Assembly (NCBI GenBank): GCA_018666235.1
Contig: JABJAB010000068.1
Span: forward strand, 62,001 to 126,000
DNA length: 64,000 nt
Reading direction: 5' to 3'
Source of the DNA: Ilumatobacter sp.
GTDB lineage: Bacteria; Actinomycetota; Acidimicrobiia; Acidimicrobiales; Ilumatobacteraceae
The notes under the pieces are model-generated. The model was not told the DNA's origin, did no database searches, and saw only the letters and a list, made by a program, of their open reading frames with translations. Below, piece after piece: positions 20,734 to 29,304 of this stretch. The translations under genes were made by a program, and so were the position numbers. Position 1 is the first letter of the stretch. Each line of letters starts with the position of its first letter.

Positions 20734-22770
20734 ATGCACGACCCGATGCTTGAGGCGCTCCGCTCGCTGACCGGCCGACCCGACGCCGACTTCCGCCCCG
20801 ATCAGCGGGCCGCGATCGAGGCGCTTGTCGAACGACGCGATCGGGTGCTGGTGGTACAGCGGACGGGCTGGGGCAAGAGTGCGGTCTATTTCCTCGCCAC
20901 CCACCTGCTTCGGCAGCAGCAGTTCGGACCCACCTTGCTGATCTCACCGTTGCTCGCGCTGATGCGCAACCAGATTGATGCCGCCGAGCGCCTCGGATTG
21001 CGCTGCATGACGGTGAACTCGTCCTCGGCAACCACGGTCGACGAGCTCAGCGCCCGACTCGAAGCAGATGACGTCGACCTCGTGCTGGTCTCGCCGGAAC
21101 GTCTTGCGAACCCGGACTTCGCCGGCAAGGCGATGCCGATCCTCGGTCGCCGTCCGGGCCTCGTGGTCATCGATGAAGTGCACTGCATCTCCGACTGGGG
21201 CCATGACTTCCGGCCCGATTACCGCCGCATCGGCCGACTGATCGCGAACTTCGGCGACGGCAACGTGCCGGTCCTCGGCTGCACTGCCACCGCAAACAGT
21301 CGAGTCGTCGAAGACGTCGCCCAACAGCTCGGCGCGTCAATCACCACGTATCGCGGCCAGCTTGGCCGCGATGGCCTCGCACTCAGCGCCGTGCGCCTCC
21401 CGCGTCAAGCCGAGCGACTTGCTTGGCTCGCAGAGCACCTCGCTGAGCTCCCCGGCTCCGGGATCATCTACTGCCTCACGATCCGCGACGTCGAGAACGT
21501 AACGAGCTGGCTCAGGCGACAAGGCCACGACGTGGCGGGTTACACCGGCGCCACGATCAGCGACGACCGCGAGGAAATGGAGCGCCGGCTGCAGGCCAAC
21601 GACCTCAAGGCGTTGGTCGCCACGTCGGCACTCGGGATGGGGTACGACAAGCCAGACCTCGGCTTCGTCGTGCATTTCCAGATGCCCGGTTCGCCAGTCG
21701 CGTACTACCAACAAGTTGGACGGGCAGGCCGTGCGCTTGAGCACAGCCAGGCGCTGCTGCTCTGCGGCAAAGAGGACGTCAACATCCAGGACTACTTCAT
21801 CGACGCAGCCTTCCCCGACCCCCAAGACGTCGATGCGGTGCTCGCCATCCTCGACGAAGCAGCGGGCCCGGTGTCTCTTCGCGACATCGCGACGAATGTC
21901 GACGTGAAGTGGACACAAATCGAGCTCGTCCTGAAACAGCTCGACGTCGAAGGTGTTGTGCGCCGCGTGAAGGGCCAGTCCTACGAACGAACGCTCACAC
22001 CCTGGATCTATCCCCACGAACGCGTTGCCGGCGTCACCGACGCTCGCCGATGGGAACAGCAGTTGATGTTCGACTACGCCGACACCTCGGGTTGCCGTAT
22101 GCGTTTCCTCACCGACCTGCTCGACGATGACATGGCAGGCGGCTGCGGCATCTGCGACAACTGTCGTGGCGAGATGCTGCAGCCAAGTACCTCCTCGACG
22201 CTGATCGCCGACGCCGAGGCCTTCTTGCGCAACCGTCCGCTGATGATCGAGCCGCGCAAGCAGAGCATCCCCATCAGCGAGCGCAACCAGCAGGGTCGGA
22301 CCCTGGCGCACTGGGGCGACAGCGGCTGGGGGCCGATGGTGCAGCAAGGTCGACGCGATGGGCACTTCGCCGACGAGTTAGTCGACGCGATGGCCGAGAT
22401 GATCACCGAGTGGGCGCCGTCCCCGGCGCCCGAGTGGGTGGCAGCTGTGCCGTCAGATCGGACCACGTCGCTGGTCCCGGGCTTCGCCGCGCGTGTCGCT
22501 GCCCGGCTCGGGCTCGTCTTTGTTCCACTGCTTGAGCGCGCCGCGGAGCGCCCGCCGCAGGTTGAGATGCAGAACAGTCCCCATCAGTCGGCAAATGTGG
22601 TCGGCGCCTTCACGCTCGGCGAACCGCCGATGCCCGGCCCAGTGCTCTTGATCGACGATCTCGTCGACTCCGGTTGGACACTCACCGAAACAGGGCGGCT
22701 GCTGTCTCGCAGCGGCAGCGGTCCGGTCTACCCTCTGGTCCTGGCGATCAGCACCGGCCGCCGCACCTGA
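20734..22770 (+). CDS. RecQ-like DNA helicase with C-terminal phosphoribosyltransferase-like domain
   Basis: A 678-residue protein in four parts. Residues about 15-340 are a RecQ-type helicase: FRPDQ (motif 0), RTGWGKSA (motif I, 43-50), DEVH at 147-150, SDWGHDFRPDYRR, and QQVGRAGR (motif VI). A winged-helix segment follows. Then comes the RecQ zinc site with CGICDNC plus one upstream Cys. Instead of an HRDC domain, the last 150 residues look like a phosphoribosyltransferase, with the PRPP loop LLIDDLVDSGWT near residue 640. This layout recurs in actinobacteria. It is 13 bp ahead of the DprA-like gene, so both are probably one operon. A DNA repair or incoming-DNA role is likely; the PRTase function is unknown. 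Confidence 0.88.
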   Translation: MHDPMLEALRSLTGRPDADFRPDQRAAIEALVERRDRVLVVQRTGWGKSAVYFLATHLLRQQQFGPTLLISPLLALMRNQIDAAERLGLRCMTVNSSSATTVDELSARLEADDVDLVLVSPERLANPDFAGKAMPILGRRPGLVVIDEVHCISDWGHDFRPDYRRIGRLIANFGDGNVPVLGCTATANSRVVEDVAQQLGASITTYRGQLGRDGLALSAVRLPRQAERLAWLAEHLAELPGSGIIYCLTIRDVENVTSWLRRQGHDVAGYTGATISDDREEMERRLQANDLKALVATSALGMGYDKPDLGFVVHFQMPGSPVAYYQQVGRAGRALEHSQALLLCGKEDVNIQDYFIDAAFPDPQDVDAVLAILDEAAGPVSLRDIATNVDVKWTQIELVLKQLDVEGVVRRVKGQSYERTLTPWIYPHERVAGVTDARRWEQQLMFDYADTSGCRMRFLTDLLDDDMAGGCGICDNCRGEMLQPSTSSTLIADAEAFLRNRPLMIEPRKQSIPISERNQQGRTLAHWGDSGWGPMVQQGRRDGHFADELVDAMAEMITEWAPSPAPEWVAAVPSDRTTSLVPGFAARVAARLGLVFVPLLERAAERPPQVEMQNSPHQSANVVGAFTLGEPPMPGPVLLIDDLVDSGWTLTETGRLLSRSGSGPVYPLVLAISTGRRT

Positions 22771-22783
22771 TCAATCCGCTCCG

Positions 22784-23710
22784 ATGACTGCTTCCAACGC
22801 CGAACAGACCGATACCGCTCGTGCGGCGTTACTCCTGAGCAACCGGCTCACGCGTCTCGACGTTGCGCCACTCAAGGCACGGGAGTTCTGGTCGCTGGTC
22901 GATCGAACCGATGGGCTCGGCATCGACCTCGGCAAGCTGCTCAGCGAACCATCGCTGTGCGACTCAGTCGCTACCGACGATGTTCCGGCTGACCGGCTCC
23001 GCTCGCTGCTCGACGCCATGCGGGCATTCGCGTTCGAAGTCGAGCGCCTCGACGAGGCAGGTGTGCACTTGCTCGCCGCGCTCGACACCAGGTTCCCACC
23101 GATGCTGCGCGACCGCATGGGCCACGGTTGTCCGCCGCATCTGTTCGCGGCGGGTGCCGTCGATGGGCTTGGGTTGCCTGCTCTCTCGATCGTCGGTCAC
23201 GCTGATGGCGGCGACTGGGCACATGACGTGGCGCGGCGCGCCGTTGCTGCCGCGGTCGTTGCCGGTTGGTCGATCGCCACTCCCGACTCCAGCGATGCCT
23301 CGGATCTCGCTGCAACGACCATTGACGAGGCGCTGGCGTGCGACGCGGCCCTGGTCGCCCTCGCTGCGGCGGGCATCAACCAGGTCGCGCGCGAGCCCGC
23401 CCTTCGCAGGCTGGTCCAGAGCAATGCGATGTGTCTTGCGAGCCCGTTTGCACCCGACGCATCGGCAAGCGGAGCGACGGTTCGAGCACGAAACTCGATG
23501 TTGCACGCACTCGGCTCGTTGACGCTCGTCGTGTCGTGCGCGGATGGCACGGGCCCGACGTGGGCAGCCGCCCGTGAGGCAGTCGAACGCGAGCCTGGGT
23601 CAGTCGTCACCGTGGTCGATGCCCAGGCGCCAGCGGGAAATATGGCACTGGCCGACTTGGGTGCTCAACGGCTTGACACCATCGACGACCTGCACGGGTT
23701 GCTGGTCTGA
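22784..23710 (+). CDS. Divergent DprA/Smf-like DNA-processing protein
   Basis: A 308-residue protein with a helical N-terminal domain (residues 1-85) and a Rossmann-like domain. The order of elements follows DprA: FPPMLRDRMG, then a strand LSIVGHADG where DprA normally has VGSR, then helix and strand GWSIATPDSSD, then SPFAPDA and the RARNSMLHALGS helix that corresponds to the RNR.IAGL region. DprA loads RecA on incoming single-stranded DNA. The ssDNA-binding GSR motif and the PGxxxxxxNxG segment are not recognisable, so activity may differ. It follows the RecQ-PRTase gene by 13 bp, and that pairing is the best clue to function. Confidence 0.7.
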   Translation: MTASNAEQTDTARAALLLSNRLTRLDVAPLKAREFWSLVDRTDGLGIDLGKLLSEPSLCDSVATDDVPADRLRSLLDAMRAFAFEVERLDEAGVHLLAALDTRFPPMLRDRMGHGCPPHLFAAGAVDGLGLPALSIVGHADGGDWAHDVARRAVAAAVVAGWSIATPDSSDASDLAATTIDEALACDAALVALAAAGINQVAREPALRRLVQSNAMCLASPFAPDASASGATVRARNSMLHALGSLTLVVSCADGTGPTWAAAREAVEREPGSVVTVVDAQAPAGNMALADLGAQRLDTIDDLHGLLV

Positions 23711-23736
23711 GCCGAGACAGCATCGGGGTCAGACCA

Positions 23737-24651
23737 TCAGGGCTTCGATGCCGCCATCTTCGCCCGAGCGTTGGCGGTGACGAGCAGGTAGACGCCGGCG
23801 ACGACGAGTACGCCGCCGACCAGCTCGGCCGTTCCGAGCCGCTCGTCGCGTATCAACCATCCGAAGAACACTCCTGAGATCGGGATGAGGTATGCGGTTG
23901 CGGCAGCCTGTGTTGCCGCAGCACGCTTCACGATCGTGGCCATCAGCGCGAACGTGACCGCGTTCGCGGGAATGGCGGCATAGGCCAGCGGCACGAAGAG
24001 CCCCATCGACCAGTCGGTGTCATCGACCCCTTCGACGATCAAGGCAATTGGGATCAGCACCGCCGCCGACATCGGCAGTTGCACCGCAACGATCATCACC
24101 GGCGAGACGTCACTGAAGTCCCGCCACTGCATAAACACCGTTCCGAACGCCCAGGCCAGCGCTGACACCGCAAGTGCAACAATGCCGACCGCAGTGGTCT
24201 CTCCACTGAGTGACGGCCAGGCGAGAACCGCCGTCCCAAAGAACCCCACGACCAAACCAAGCCCTCCAAGGCGCGTCGGTCGCGTCCCCATCAACAGCAG
24301 TACCAGCAGCGCCGTGAACAACGGCATCGTGCTGCTGAGCAGCGACGCCACCCCGGCTGACACACGACTCACACCGAAGACAAGCAGACCACTCGAGATC
24401 GTCGTGATGGCCAAGCTGACGACGAAAATCTTGCCGAGCATCGCTCGGTCGGTCGGGATCCGTTCGCCACGAACCAACGTGACGAAACCCAGCAGGAATG
24501 TCCCGCCCACAACCGTGCGCAAGCCAGCGAGGAGGAGCGGCGTCGTGTGGTCGAGCGCAAATTTCAGGGCCGTAAAGTTCGCACCGATCAGCAGTGCGAC
24601 GAGGACGACCAACGCAAGCGTGACCCGCGGGTTGGGTGTTGGTGCGGTCAA
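23737..24651 (-). CDS. EamA/DMT family transporter
   Basis: A 304-residue protein with ten predicted hydrophobic helices in two EamA repeats. The first helix starts at LALVVLVALLIGANFTALKFAL and the last is VGGVLVVAGVYLLVTA. Family members export amino acids, metabolites or nucleotide sugars. The start is a TTG at 24651: it is preceded by a perfect AGGAGG (24658-24663) 6 nt upstream, while the longer reading frame to 24753 runs into the previous gene. The LLM oxidoreductase lies 40 bp upstream on the same strand, suggesting an operon. Substrate unknown. Confidence 0.85.
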   Translation of the reverse strand: MTAPTPNPRVTLALVVLVALLIGANFTALKFALDHTTPLLLAGLRTVVGGTFLLGFVTLVRGERIPTDRAMLGKIFVVSLAITTISSGLLVFGVSRVSAGVASLLSSTMPLFTALLVLLLMGTRPTRLGGLGLVVGFFGTAVLAWPSLSGETTAVGIVALAVSALAWAFGTVFMQWRDFSDVSPVMIVAVQLPMSAAVLIPIALIVEGVDDTDWSMGLFVPLAYAAIPANAVTFALMATIVKRAAATQAAATAYLIPISGVFFGWLIRDERLGTAELVGGVLVVAGVYLLVTANARAKMAASKP

Positions 24652-24657
24652 CGACTG

Positions 24658-24663
24658 CCTCCT
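24658..24663 (-). promoter_or_regulatory. Shine-Dalgarno site that fixes a TTG start
   Basis: AGGAGG on the minus strand, 6 nt before the TTG at 24651. It is one of the few full consensus ribosome binding sites in the window and decides the start of the EamA transporter. Confidence 0.75.
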
Positions 24664-24691
24664 TTCTCGCAACACATGACCGCCCCGAGGA

Positions 24692-25558
24692 TCAGGCAGC
24701 CATGACCTTCGAAGCGAAGCCAGCCATTTTGTCCGCGGCCTCACCGGGAGCACCGATGAACATGAAGGCGGGGATCACGAGTCGATGGATCCCCCACGCC
24801 GCGGCTTCCTCGACGGCTGCAGCCGGGTCCTCGCCAAAGATGCCGGGGTGCACACCGGTCATGTCGAGCGCCTCGGGGTCACGGCCAGAGTCGGCAGCAG
24901 CCTGTCGAGCAATGTCCATCAGCTCGGCCATGTTGCCCTTCGCAGGGAAGAAGCCATCCCCCATTCGGCCGGCACGCTTGGCCGCAGCCTCGCTGTGACC
25001 TCCGATGTGAATCGGGACCGAGCCGTTTGGCGGCTTGGGATTCGATGACAGATTCTCGAAGTTGATGAACTCACCGTCGTAGGAGGCCCCATCGGTCTTC
25101 CAGAGTTCGCGCATGACGTCCGCGTACTCCTCGGTACGACGAGTGCGGCCTTCCCACGGAATGTCGAGCGCCTCGAACTCTTCACGCAACCATCCGATGC
25201 CGATGCCGAGCATCAGACGTCCACCCGACATCGAGTCGAGAGTCGCGACTTCCTTGGCGTACATCACCGGGTGCCGCTCGGGGAGGAGCGAGATGCCCGT
25301 CGCCAGCTTCAGCGTCGTCGTGTGGGCAGCGGCGTAGGCCAGCCAGATCAGCGGGTCCGGAATCGGACTGTCGCCCGAGCCAGGCATCTTGCCATTCGGC
25401 GCATAGGGATACGTCGACTCGTACCCCTCGGGGTAGACGATGTGCTCGACGGTCCAGAGGGATTCAAATCCCGCGCCCTCAGCCGCTTTCGCGAGCTCGA
25501 TCGCGCCAGCACCCGAGGTGAACGTCATGGTGTTGGCAAAGGCAATTCCGAACTTCAT
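24692..25558 (-). CDS. LLM class F420-dependent oxidoreductase
   Basis: A 288-residue luciferase-like TIM-barrel oxidoreductase of the type that in actinobacteria uses coenzyme F420. The N terminus KFGIAFAN, the ESLWTVEHIVYP segment, and the GRLMLGIGIGWLREEFEALDIPW block near residue 110 are typical, as is the IHIGGHSEAAAKRAGRMGDG stretch near residue 185. Such enzymes reduce or oxidise small ketones, alcohols or unsaturated compounds; the substrate cannot be read here. A CAAGAT box ends 6 nt before ATG 25558, so the transcript may be leaderless. It probably forms an operon with the EamA transporter downstream. Confidence 0.88.
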   Translation of the reverse strand: MKFGIAFANTMTFTSGAGAIELAKAAEGAGFESLWTVEHIVYPEGYESTYPYAPNGKMPGSGDSPIPDPLIWLAYAAAHTTTLKLATGISLLPERHPVMYAKEVATLDSMSGGRLMLGIGIGWLREEFEALDIPWEGRTRRTEEYADVMRELWKTDGASYDGEFINFENLSSNPKPPNGSVPIHIGGHSEAAAKRAGRMGDGFFPAKGNMAELMDIARQAAADSGRDPEALDMTGVHPGIFGEDPAAAVEEAAAWGIHRLVIPAFMFIGAPGEAADKMAGFASKVMAA

Positions 25559-25564
25559 CCTCGC

Positions 25565-25570
25565 ATCTTG
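25565..25570 (-). promoter_or_regulatory. -10 box of a probable leaderless promoter (LLM oxidoreductase)
   Basis: On the minus strand CAAGAT ends 6 nt before ATG 25558. The intervening GCGAGG could instead serve as a very close ribosome binding site, so this one is less certain. Confidence 0.35.
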
Positions 25571-25616
25571 CTCGACAATGTCGTCGCCACGTGCATCGGC
25601 ACGACTCAACTTCAGG

Positions 25617-26036
25617 TCAGCCAGCGGCGAGAGCGCTGTCGAGACGCGCGAGCAACACATCGACCTCGTTGAGACCGTCGGTCAGCTGTGCGTGCACTCT
25701 CCCGAGCGCCACTCTGATGTCATCGAGGTCGTCGGGAGCGATCGGTTGGTCACCGTGCCCGATGATCAGCCACGAGAGGCTGACTCCCAGGATGCCGGCC
25801 AACGCTGTCAACCGATTGCTGCGCGGCGACGCGACGCCGCGCTCCCATTTCTCCATTGTCGACACCTTGACGCCCAACTGGTTCGCGATGTCGGTCTGTG
25901 TGCGGCCCGCTGCGGTCCGAGCGTCAGCGATTCGCGCTCCGAGGTCGCTCGCGGAGTCTTCGATTCCTCGAGGCTGTGCTTCGGGATCGCCATCGAGGAA
26001 GCGATGGAGCGAGTTGGTTGTGTGCTGATCAGTCAT
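25617..26036 (-). CDS. XRE family helix-turn-helix regulator
   Basis: A 139-residue putative transcription regulator. The XRE/Cro helix-turn-helix lies at about residues 30-85, with RTQTDIANQLGVKVSTMEKWERG followed by LTALAGILGVSLSWLI. The C-terminal 45 residues are acidic and helical and may allow dimerisation. Start chosen at ATG 26036 (MTDQHTT); two upstream ATGs in frame would lengthen it to 158 residues. It lies 58 bp upstream of the LLM oxidoreductase gene on the same strand and may regulate it, though this is inference from position only. Confidence 0.8.
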   Translation of the reverse strand: MTDQHTTNSLHRFLDGDPEAQPRGIEDSASDLGARIADARTAAGRTQTDIANQLGVKVSTMEKWERGVASPRSNRLTALAGILGVSLSWLIIGHGDQPIAPDDLDDIRVALGRVHAQLTDGLNEVDVLLARLDSALAAG

Positions 26037-26053
26037 TCGTACGTCCAGTTGGT

Positions 26054-26122
26054 GCGGGCTGTCGACCATACGCAGCGATCCACACGCTGACAACAGAGAA
26101 CGGACCTGGACCGCCAGCCCGC
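26054..26122. repeat. Inverted repeat in a divergent promoter gap
   Basis: GCGGGCTG at 26054-26061 and CAGCCCGC at 26115-26122 are perfect inverted 8-bp arms 53 bp apart. They lie in the 194-bp gap between the XRE regulator and the next plus-strand gene. No tRNA or small gene is visible in this gap. The repeat could be chance in GC-rich DNA. Confidence 0.25.
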
Positions 26123-26230
26123 CTCCTCGTGTTTGGTGTCATCATCGGCGCTCAGCCTGTCGGTACGCCCGATCATCTCTGTGACCGTGCGCGTTCATGA
26201 TGTCCTTCAGATCAATCGAAGGAGATCGAC

Positions 26231-26644
26231 ATGTTGGTGCTGGTGGCAACAAACGAACTGCAAGGAACCGTCGACGGTGACTATGCGTGCACCGTCGAGG
26301 GCGAATTGGTGACGCCAGTCGTTGCGGAGTGCGCATCACCCGCTCGATGCGGTTGCAACATGGGCTTTCCCGGCCTCGCGAGCTCACGGGCCGTCACCAC
26401 CGCCCAGGTGGTCGACCTCCCCCACATTTCCGAAGAGCAGATGCGCGAGGTCGTCGAGGATTCGCTCGAGCGTGACGGCTGGTTTGATCTCGCTGGCGAA
26501 GCCTGCCAGCGCGAGCTCGTCGACGAGCACCTCGAGTGCATTGCGGCCGTCTGTGCAGCATTTCCCATCGGGACCGTCGTCGGTCGAAATGGCACTGAGG
26601 TGTTCAGTCGTTCACCTGGCCTGCCCGATCTCCGGGCGGCGTGA
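26231..26644 (+). CDS. Conserved actinobacterial protein of unknown function (DUF7715-like)
   Basis: A 137-residue soluble protein. It begins MLVLVATNELQGTVDGDY, continues with a CTVEGELVTPV strand, and has a cysteine cluster in ECASPARCGCNMGFPGLASSRAVTT that may bind metal. The rest is helical with several acidic residues. The pattern, a short beta start, a CxxxxRCGC cluster and a GLxSxRAxTTAxV helix, matches a small actinobacterial family I recall as DUF7715; the family number is from memory. The start is well supported by AAGGAG 6 nt upstream of ATG 26231. Function unknown. Confidence 0.65.
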   Translation: MLVLVATNELQGTVDGDYACTVEGELVTPVVAECASPARCGCNMGFPGLASSRAVTTAQVVDLPHISEEQMREVVEDSLERDGWFDLAGEACQRELVDEHLECIAAVCAAFPIGTVVGRNGTEVFSRSPGLPDLRAA

Positions 26645-26687
26645 GTCGCAGTCACGAGTTGTCCGGCCTGGCTGACACACTGCCTCC

Positions 26688-27425
26688 GTGGACGGCTACC
26701 AACTGACGATCGTGCTCGTTGCAGTGGTGATCGGCTCCGTGTCGAAGGCGGTGACGGGCATGGGACTTCCTGTCATCGTCATTCCCGTCGCAGCGCTGTT
26801 CGTCGACATCGAAGACGCCGTCGTGATCATCGCGCTCCCCAACCTGCTGGCGAACGGCGTGCTCGCCATTCGGGAACGGGCCCATTTGCCCGACACTCGC
26901 AATCTGGGCGCGCTCGCCATCAGTGGTGTCATCGGCGCCGTGTTCGGCACGCTGCTGTTCGTCAACGTGCCGGACGAACCAATCGTGGTCGCGTTGATCG
27001 TCGCCATCGCCGTCTACATCACGATGTTCTTTCTCAAACCCGACCTGCGGACGTCGATGGAGCAGTCGCATCGTTGGTCGCCAGCCGTTGGTGCCCTCGC
27101 CGGGACGTTCCAAGGGGCGATCGGAATCAGCGGACCCATCGTCGGGTCCTGGATTCACAGCTTTCGACTCTCGCGCGGCGCACACATTTTGTCCGTCACG
27201 ACGTTGTTCTTCTTCTCGGGGTTCGCGCAGTTCGGCGTCCTTGCGGCCAACGGCGAACTGTCGGGTCGAGTCGTTGCCACGCTGCTCGCGTGCATCCCCG
27301 TCTTGGCCACGATCCCAGTTGGCACCCGGCTACGCGATCGGGTCTCAGGCCGCGGCTTCGATCTCGCCATCATCGCGATGCTCGCAATGTCGTCGATTGC
27401 GCTGTGTGTTCGGACGTTCCTTTAG
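26688..27425 (+). CDS. TauE/SafE family membrane transporter
   Basis: A 245-residue membrane protein with about eight hydrophobic helices in two repeats. Each repeat has the family pattern of a Gly-rich helix followed by a charged turn, for example GSVSKAVTGMGLPVIVIPV at residues 12-30 and GTFQGAIGISGPIVGSWI in the second half. Family members export sulfite, sulfoacetate or other organosulfur anions, or move substrates that are not known. The start is GTG 26688, preceded at 6 nt by CACACT. It lies directly upstream of the TPP riboswitch in the same direction, but the riboswitch starts after its stop, so it is not under that control. Confidence 0.85.
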   Translation: MDGYQLTIVLVAVVIGSVSKAVTGMGLPVIVIPVAALFVDIEDAVVIIALPNLLANGVLAIRERAHLPDTRNLGALAISGVIGAVFGTLLFVNVPDEPIVVALIVAIAVYITMFFLKPDLRTSMEQSHRWSPAVGALAGTFQGAIGISGPIVGSWIHSFRLSRGAHILSVTTLFFFSGFAQFGVLAANGELSGRVVATLLACIPVLATIPVGTRLRDRVSGRGFDLAIIAMLAMSSIALCVRTFL

Positions 27426-27442
27426 CTACTGTTGGGAGGACA

Positions 27443-27530
27443 CAAACGGGGAGCTCACGGATCGGTGGGCTGAGAGGGTGACACGCTGTCATCGACCCGA
27501 GAACCTGATCCGGGTAATGCCGGCGGAGGA
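27443..27530 (+). promoter_or_regulatory. TPP riboswitch (THI element)
   Basis: The thiamine pyrophosphate aptamer is seen directly from its conserved cores: GGGGAGC at 27448-27454, CTGAGA at 27470-27475, a variable hairpin TGACA-cgc-TGTCA just after, and ACCTGATCCGGGTAATGCCGG at 27503-27523. The last part GGAGGA (27525-27530) is also the ribosome binding site for the GTG start at 27536. Sequestration of this site on TPP binding is therefore the likely mechanism; no U-tract terminator follows. The P1 stem is not obvious. It would switch off the whole thiamine salvage operon when TPP is plentiful. Confidence 0.93.
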
Positions 27531-27535
27531 ATCGA

Positions 27536-28234
27536 GTGCACGAACACATCGTTGTCATCAGTGGGTCGGCACCGCTCGCACCCCATGTCATCAACACACT
27601 CCCTGACGAGGCCATCATCCTGGCCGTCGACGGCGGACTTGACCATGCGCTTGCTGCCGGACTCGCGCCGTCGAGTCTGATCGGAGACCTCGACTCGGTG
27701 AGCCCTGCTGGACTGGCATGGGCTGAAGCGAACGCGACGATTTCGCGCCACTCGGCGGACAAGGACCAGACCGACACTGAACTGGCGCTCGCCTCTGCAG
27801 CCGAGATGCATCCCGCACGGATCACGCTCGTCGGCGGGGGGAATCGCCTTGATCACAGCATCACAGCGATTGGCGCCCTCGGACATCGCGGGCTGATGCC
27901 GATTCCACGAGTCGACGGATGGTGGAACGGCGAACATCTTGACGTGCTCCACGGCCCCGGCGAACTCCAGCTCACCCTCCCCCCTGTCTCGACGTTGTCG
28001 CTCGTTGCGCTCCATGGTCCCTGCGCGGGTGTCTCGGTCAGCGGCACGAGGTGGGCACTCGACAGTGTCGACCTTGCCCCGCTGGTCGGCTGGGGTGTGA
28101 GCAACGAGGTCGGCTCAGGTGGCGTCGTTTCCATTCACATCTCCGCCGGCGTCCTGACGATCTTCAACGCCCCGACTCCAACTCCTCCAACTCCCCCCGC
28201 CGAACCCCCGTACCCAACGGAGAACCACTCATGA
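27536..28234 (+). CDS. Thiamine pyrophosphokinase
   Basis: A 232-residue enzyme that transfers pyrophosphate from ATP to thiamine, giving TPP. The catalytic core is visible: VDGGLDHALAAG, SLIGDLDSVSP near residue 45, and DKDQTDTELALA near 80, where acidic residues bind magnesium and the pyrophosphate donor. GNRLDHS follows. The C-terminal thiamine-binding beta-sandwich ends before a Pro/Thr-rich tail of about 20 residues that is not part of the usual fold. The start is GTG 27536, 5 nt after GGAGGA inside the riboswitch. The stop overlaps the thiB start by 4 bp (ATGA). It is the first gene of the riboswitch-controlled operon. Confidence 0.92.
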   Translation: MHEHIVVISGSAPLAPHVINTLPDEAIILAVDGGLDHALAAGLAPSSLIGDLDSVSPAGLAWAEANATISRHSADKDQTDTELALASAAEMHPARITLVGGGNRLDHSITAIGALGHRGLMPIPRVDGWWNGEHLDVLHGPGELQLTLPPVSTLSLVALHGPCAGVSVSGTRWALDSVDLAPLVGWGVSNEVGSGGVVSIHISAGVLTIFNAPTPTPPTPPAEPPYPTENHS

Positions 28235-29295
28235 CCATGAAAACGCCAGCGTGTGCCATCTTCGCCGTGGGGTTGCTTGCAACCGCCTGTTCCAGCGATG
28301 ACGCCCCGACGGCTGAACCCGCCGCGATCACGTTGGTCACGTATGACTCATTTCCAGATGCCGAGACGTCGATGAACGAGGCACTCGAAGCGTTCAGCAC
28401 CGAGACGGGCATCGCCGTCGAGATTCTCGTCGCCGGCGATACCGGCACGATGCTGTCCAAGGCGGCGCTCACCGTCGGCAATCCGGAGGGAGACGTGATG
28501 TGGGGAATCGACAACACCTTCCTGTCGCGGGCACTGAACGAGGGCATCTTCGAACCTGCAGCGACGCCGGTCGGAGCCAAGCTCCCTGCCGCGTTCACCC
28601 AACTCTCGCCTGATGGACTGGCCGTACCTGTCGACTTCGGCGATGTGTGCATCAACTACGACCTGGCCTGGTTCGCGGACGCCGGCATCGAACCGCCGAC
28701 GTCGCTGACCGATTTGATCGACCCGACGTACTCCGACCTGCTCGCCGTGCAGAATCCGGCGACGTCTTCCCCTGGCCTCGCCTTCCTGCTCGCCACCATC
28801 GACGAGTTCGGTGACGACGGCTGGCAGGGCTATTGGACTGCGCTGCGCGAGAACGGCGTGCAGGTACTCGATGGCTGGACGGAGTCGTACTACGGCAGCT
28901 TCACCGGCGCAGGAGGCAGCGATCGACCCCTCGTTGTCTCGTACGGATCGAGCCCGCCGGCCGAAGTGATCTTCGCCGAGCCCGCTCGCAATGACGCACC
29001 TACCGCCGTGGTCGAGTCGACATGTTTCCGTCAGATCGAGTTCGCTGGCGTGCTCGCTGGCACAGAACATCCTGACGAAGCCGCACAACTGCTCGACTTC
29101 CTGGTTGGAGACACGTTCCAAGCCGAGCTCGCTCTCAACCTGTTCGTGTACCCGAGCAACCCGGCAGTCGAGCTCCCCCAGGAGTTCATCGACTTCGCTG
29201 TTGTCCCCGAATCGTCCCGTTCGGTCGAGTCCGAGCGCATCGACGCGAACCGCAGCGACTGGATCGACACCTGGACCAGCCTCGTGCTGGGCTGA
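28231..29295 (+). CDS. thiB: Thiamine ABC transporter, substrate-binding lipoprotein
   Basis: A 354-residue extracellular binding protein. The first 20 residues form a signal peptide ending in a lipobox-like LLATAC, so Cys20 would be lipid-anchored in the membrane. The mature part starts with ITLVTYDSFP and has the two-lobe pattern of the ThiB/PotD group, including GDVMWGIDNTFLSRAL and PVDFGDVCINYDLAWF. It delivers thiamine or TPP to the ThiP-ThiQ importer. Start at ATG 28231 overlaps the kinase stop. Downstream, ThiP follows after 9 bp. Control by the TPP riboswitch and the operon context make thiamine the likely ligand. Confidence 0.92.
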   Translation: MTMKTPACAIFAVGLLATACSSDDAPTAEPAAITLVTYDSFPDAETSMNEALEAFSTETGIAVEILVAGDTGTMLSKAALTVGNPEGDVMWGIDNTFLSRALNEGIFEPAATPVGAKLPAAFTQLSPDGLAVPVDFGDVCINYDLAWFADAGIEPPTSLTDLIDPTYSDLLAVQNPATSSPGLAFLLATIDEFGDDGWQGYWTALRENGVQVLDGWTESYYGSFTGAGGSDRPLVVSYGSSPPAEVIFAEPARNDAPTAVVESTCFRQIEFAGVLAGTEHPDEAAQLLDFLVGDTFQAELALNLFVYPSNPAVELPQEFIDFAVVPESSRSVESERIDANRSDWIDTWTSLVLG

Positions 29296-29304
29296 TCGCA
29301 ATCC

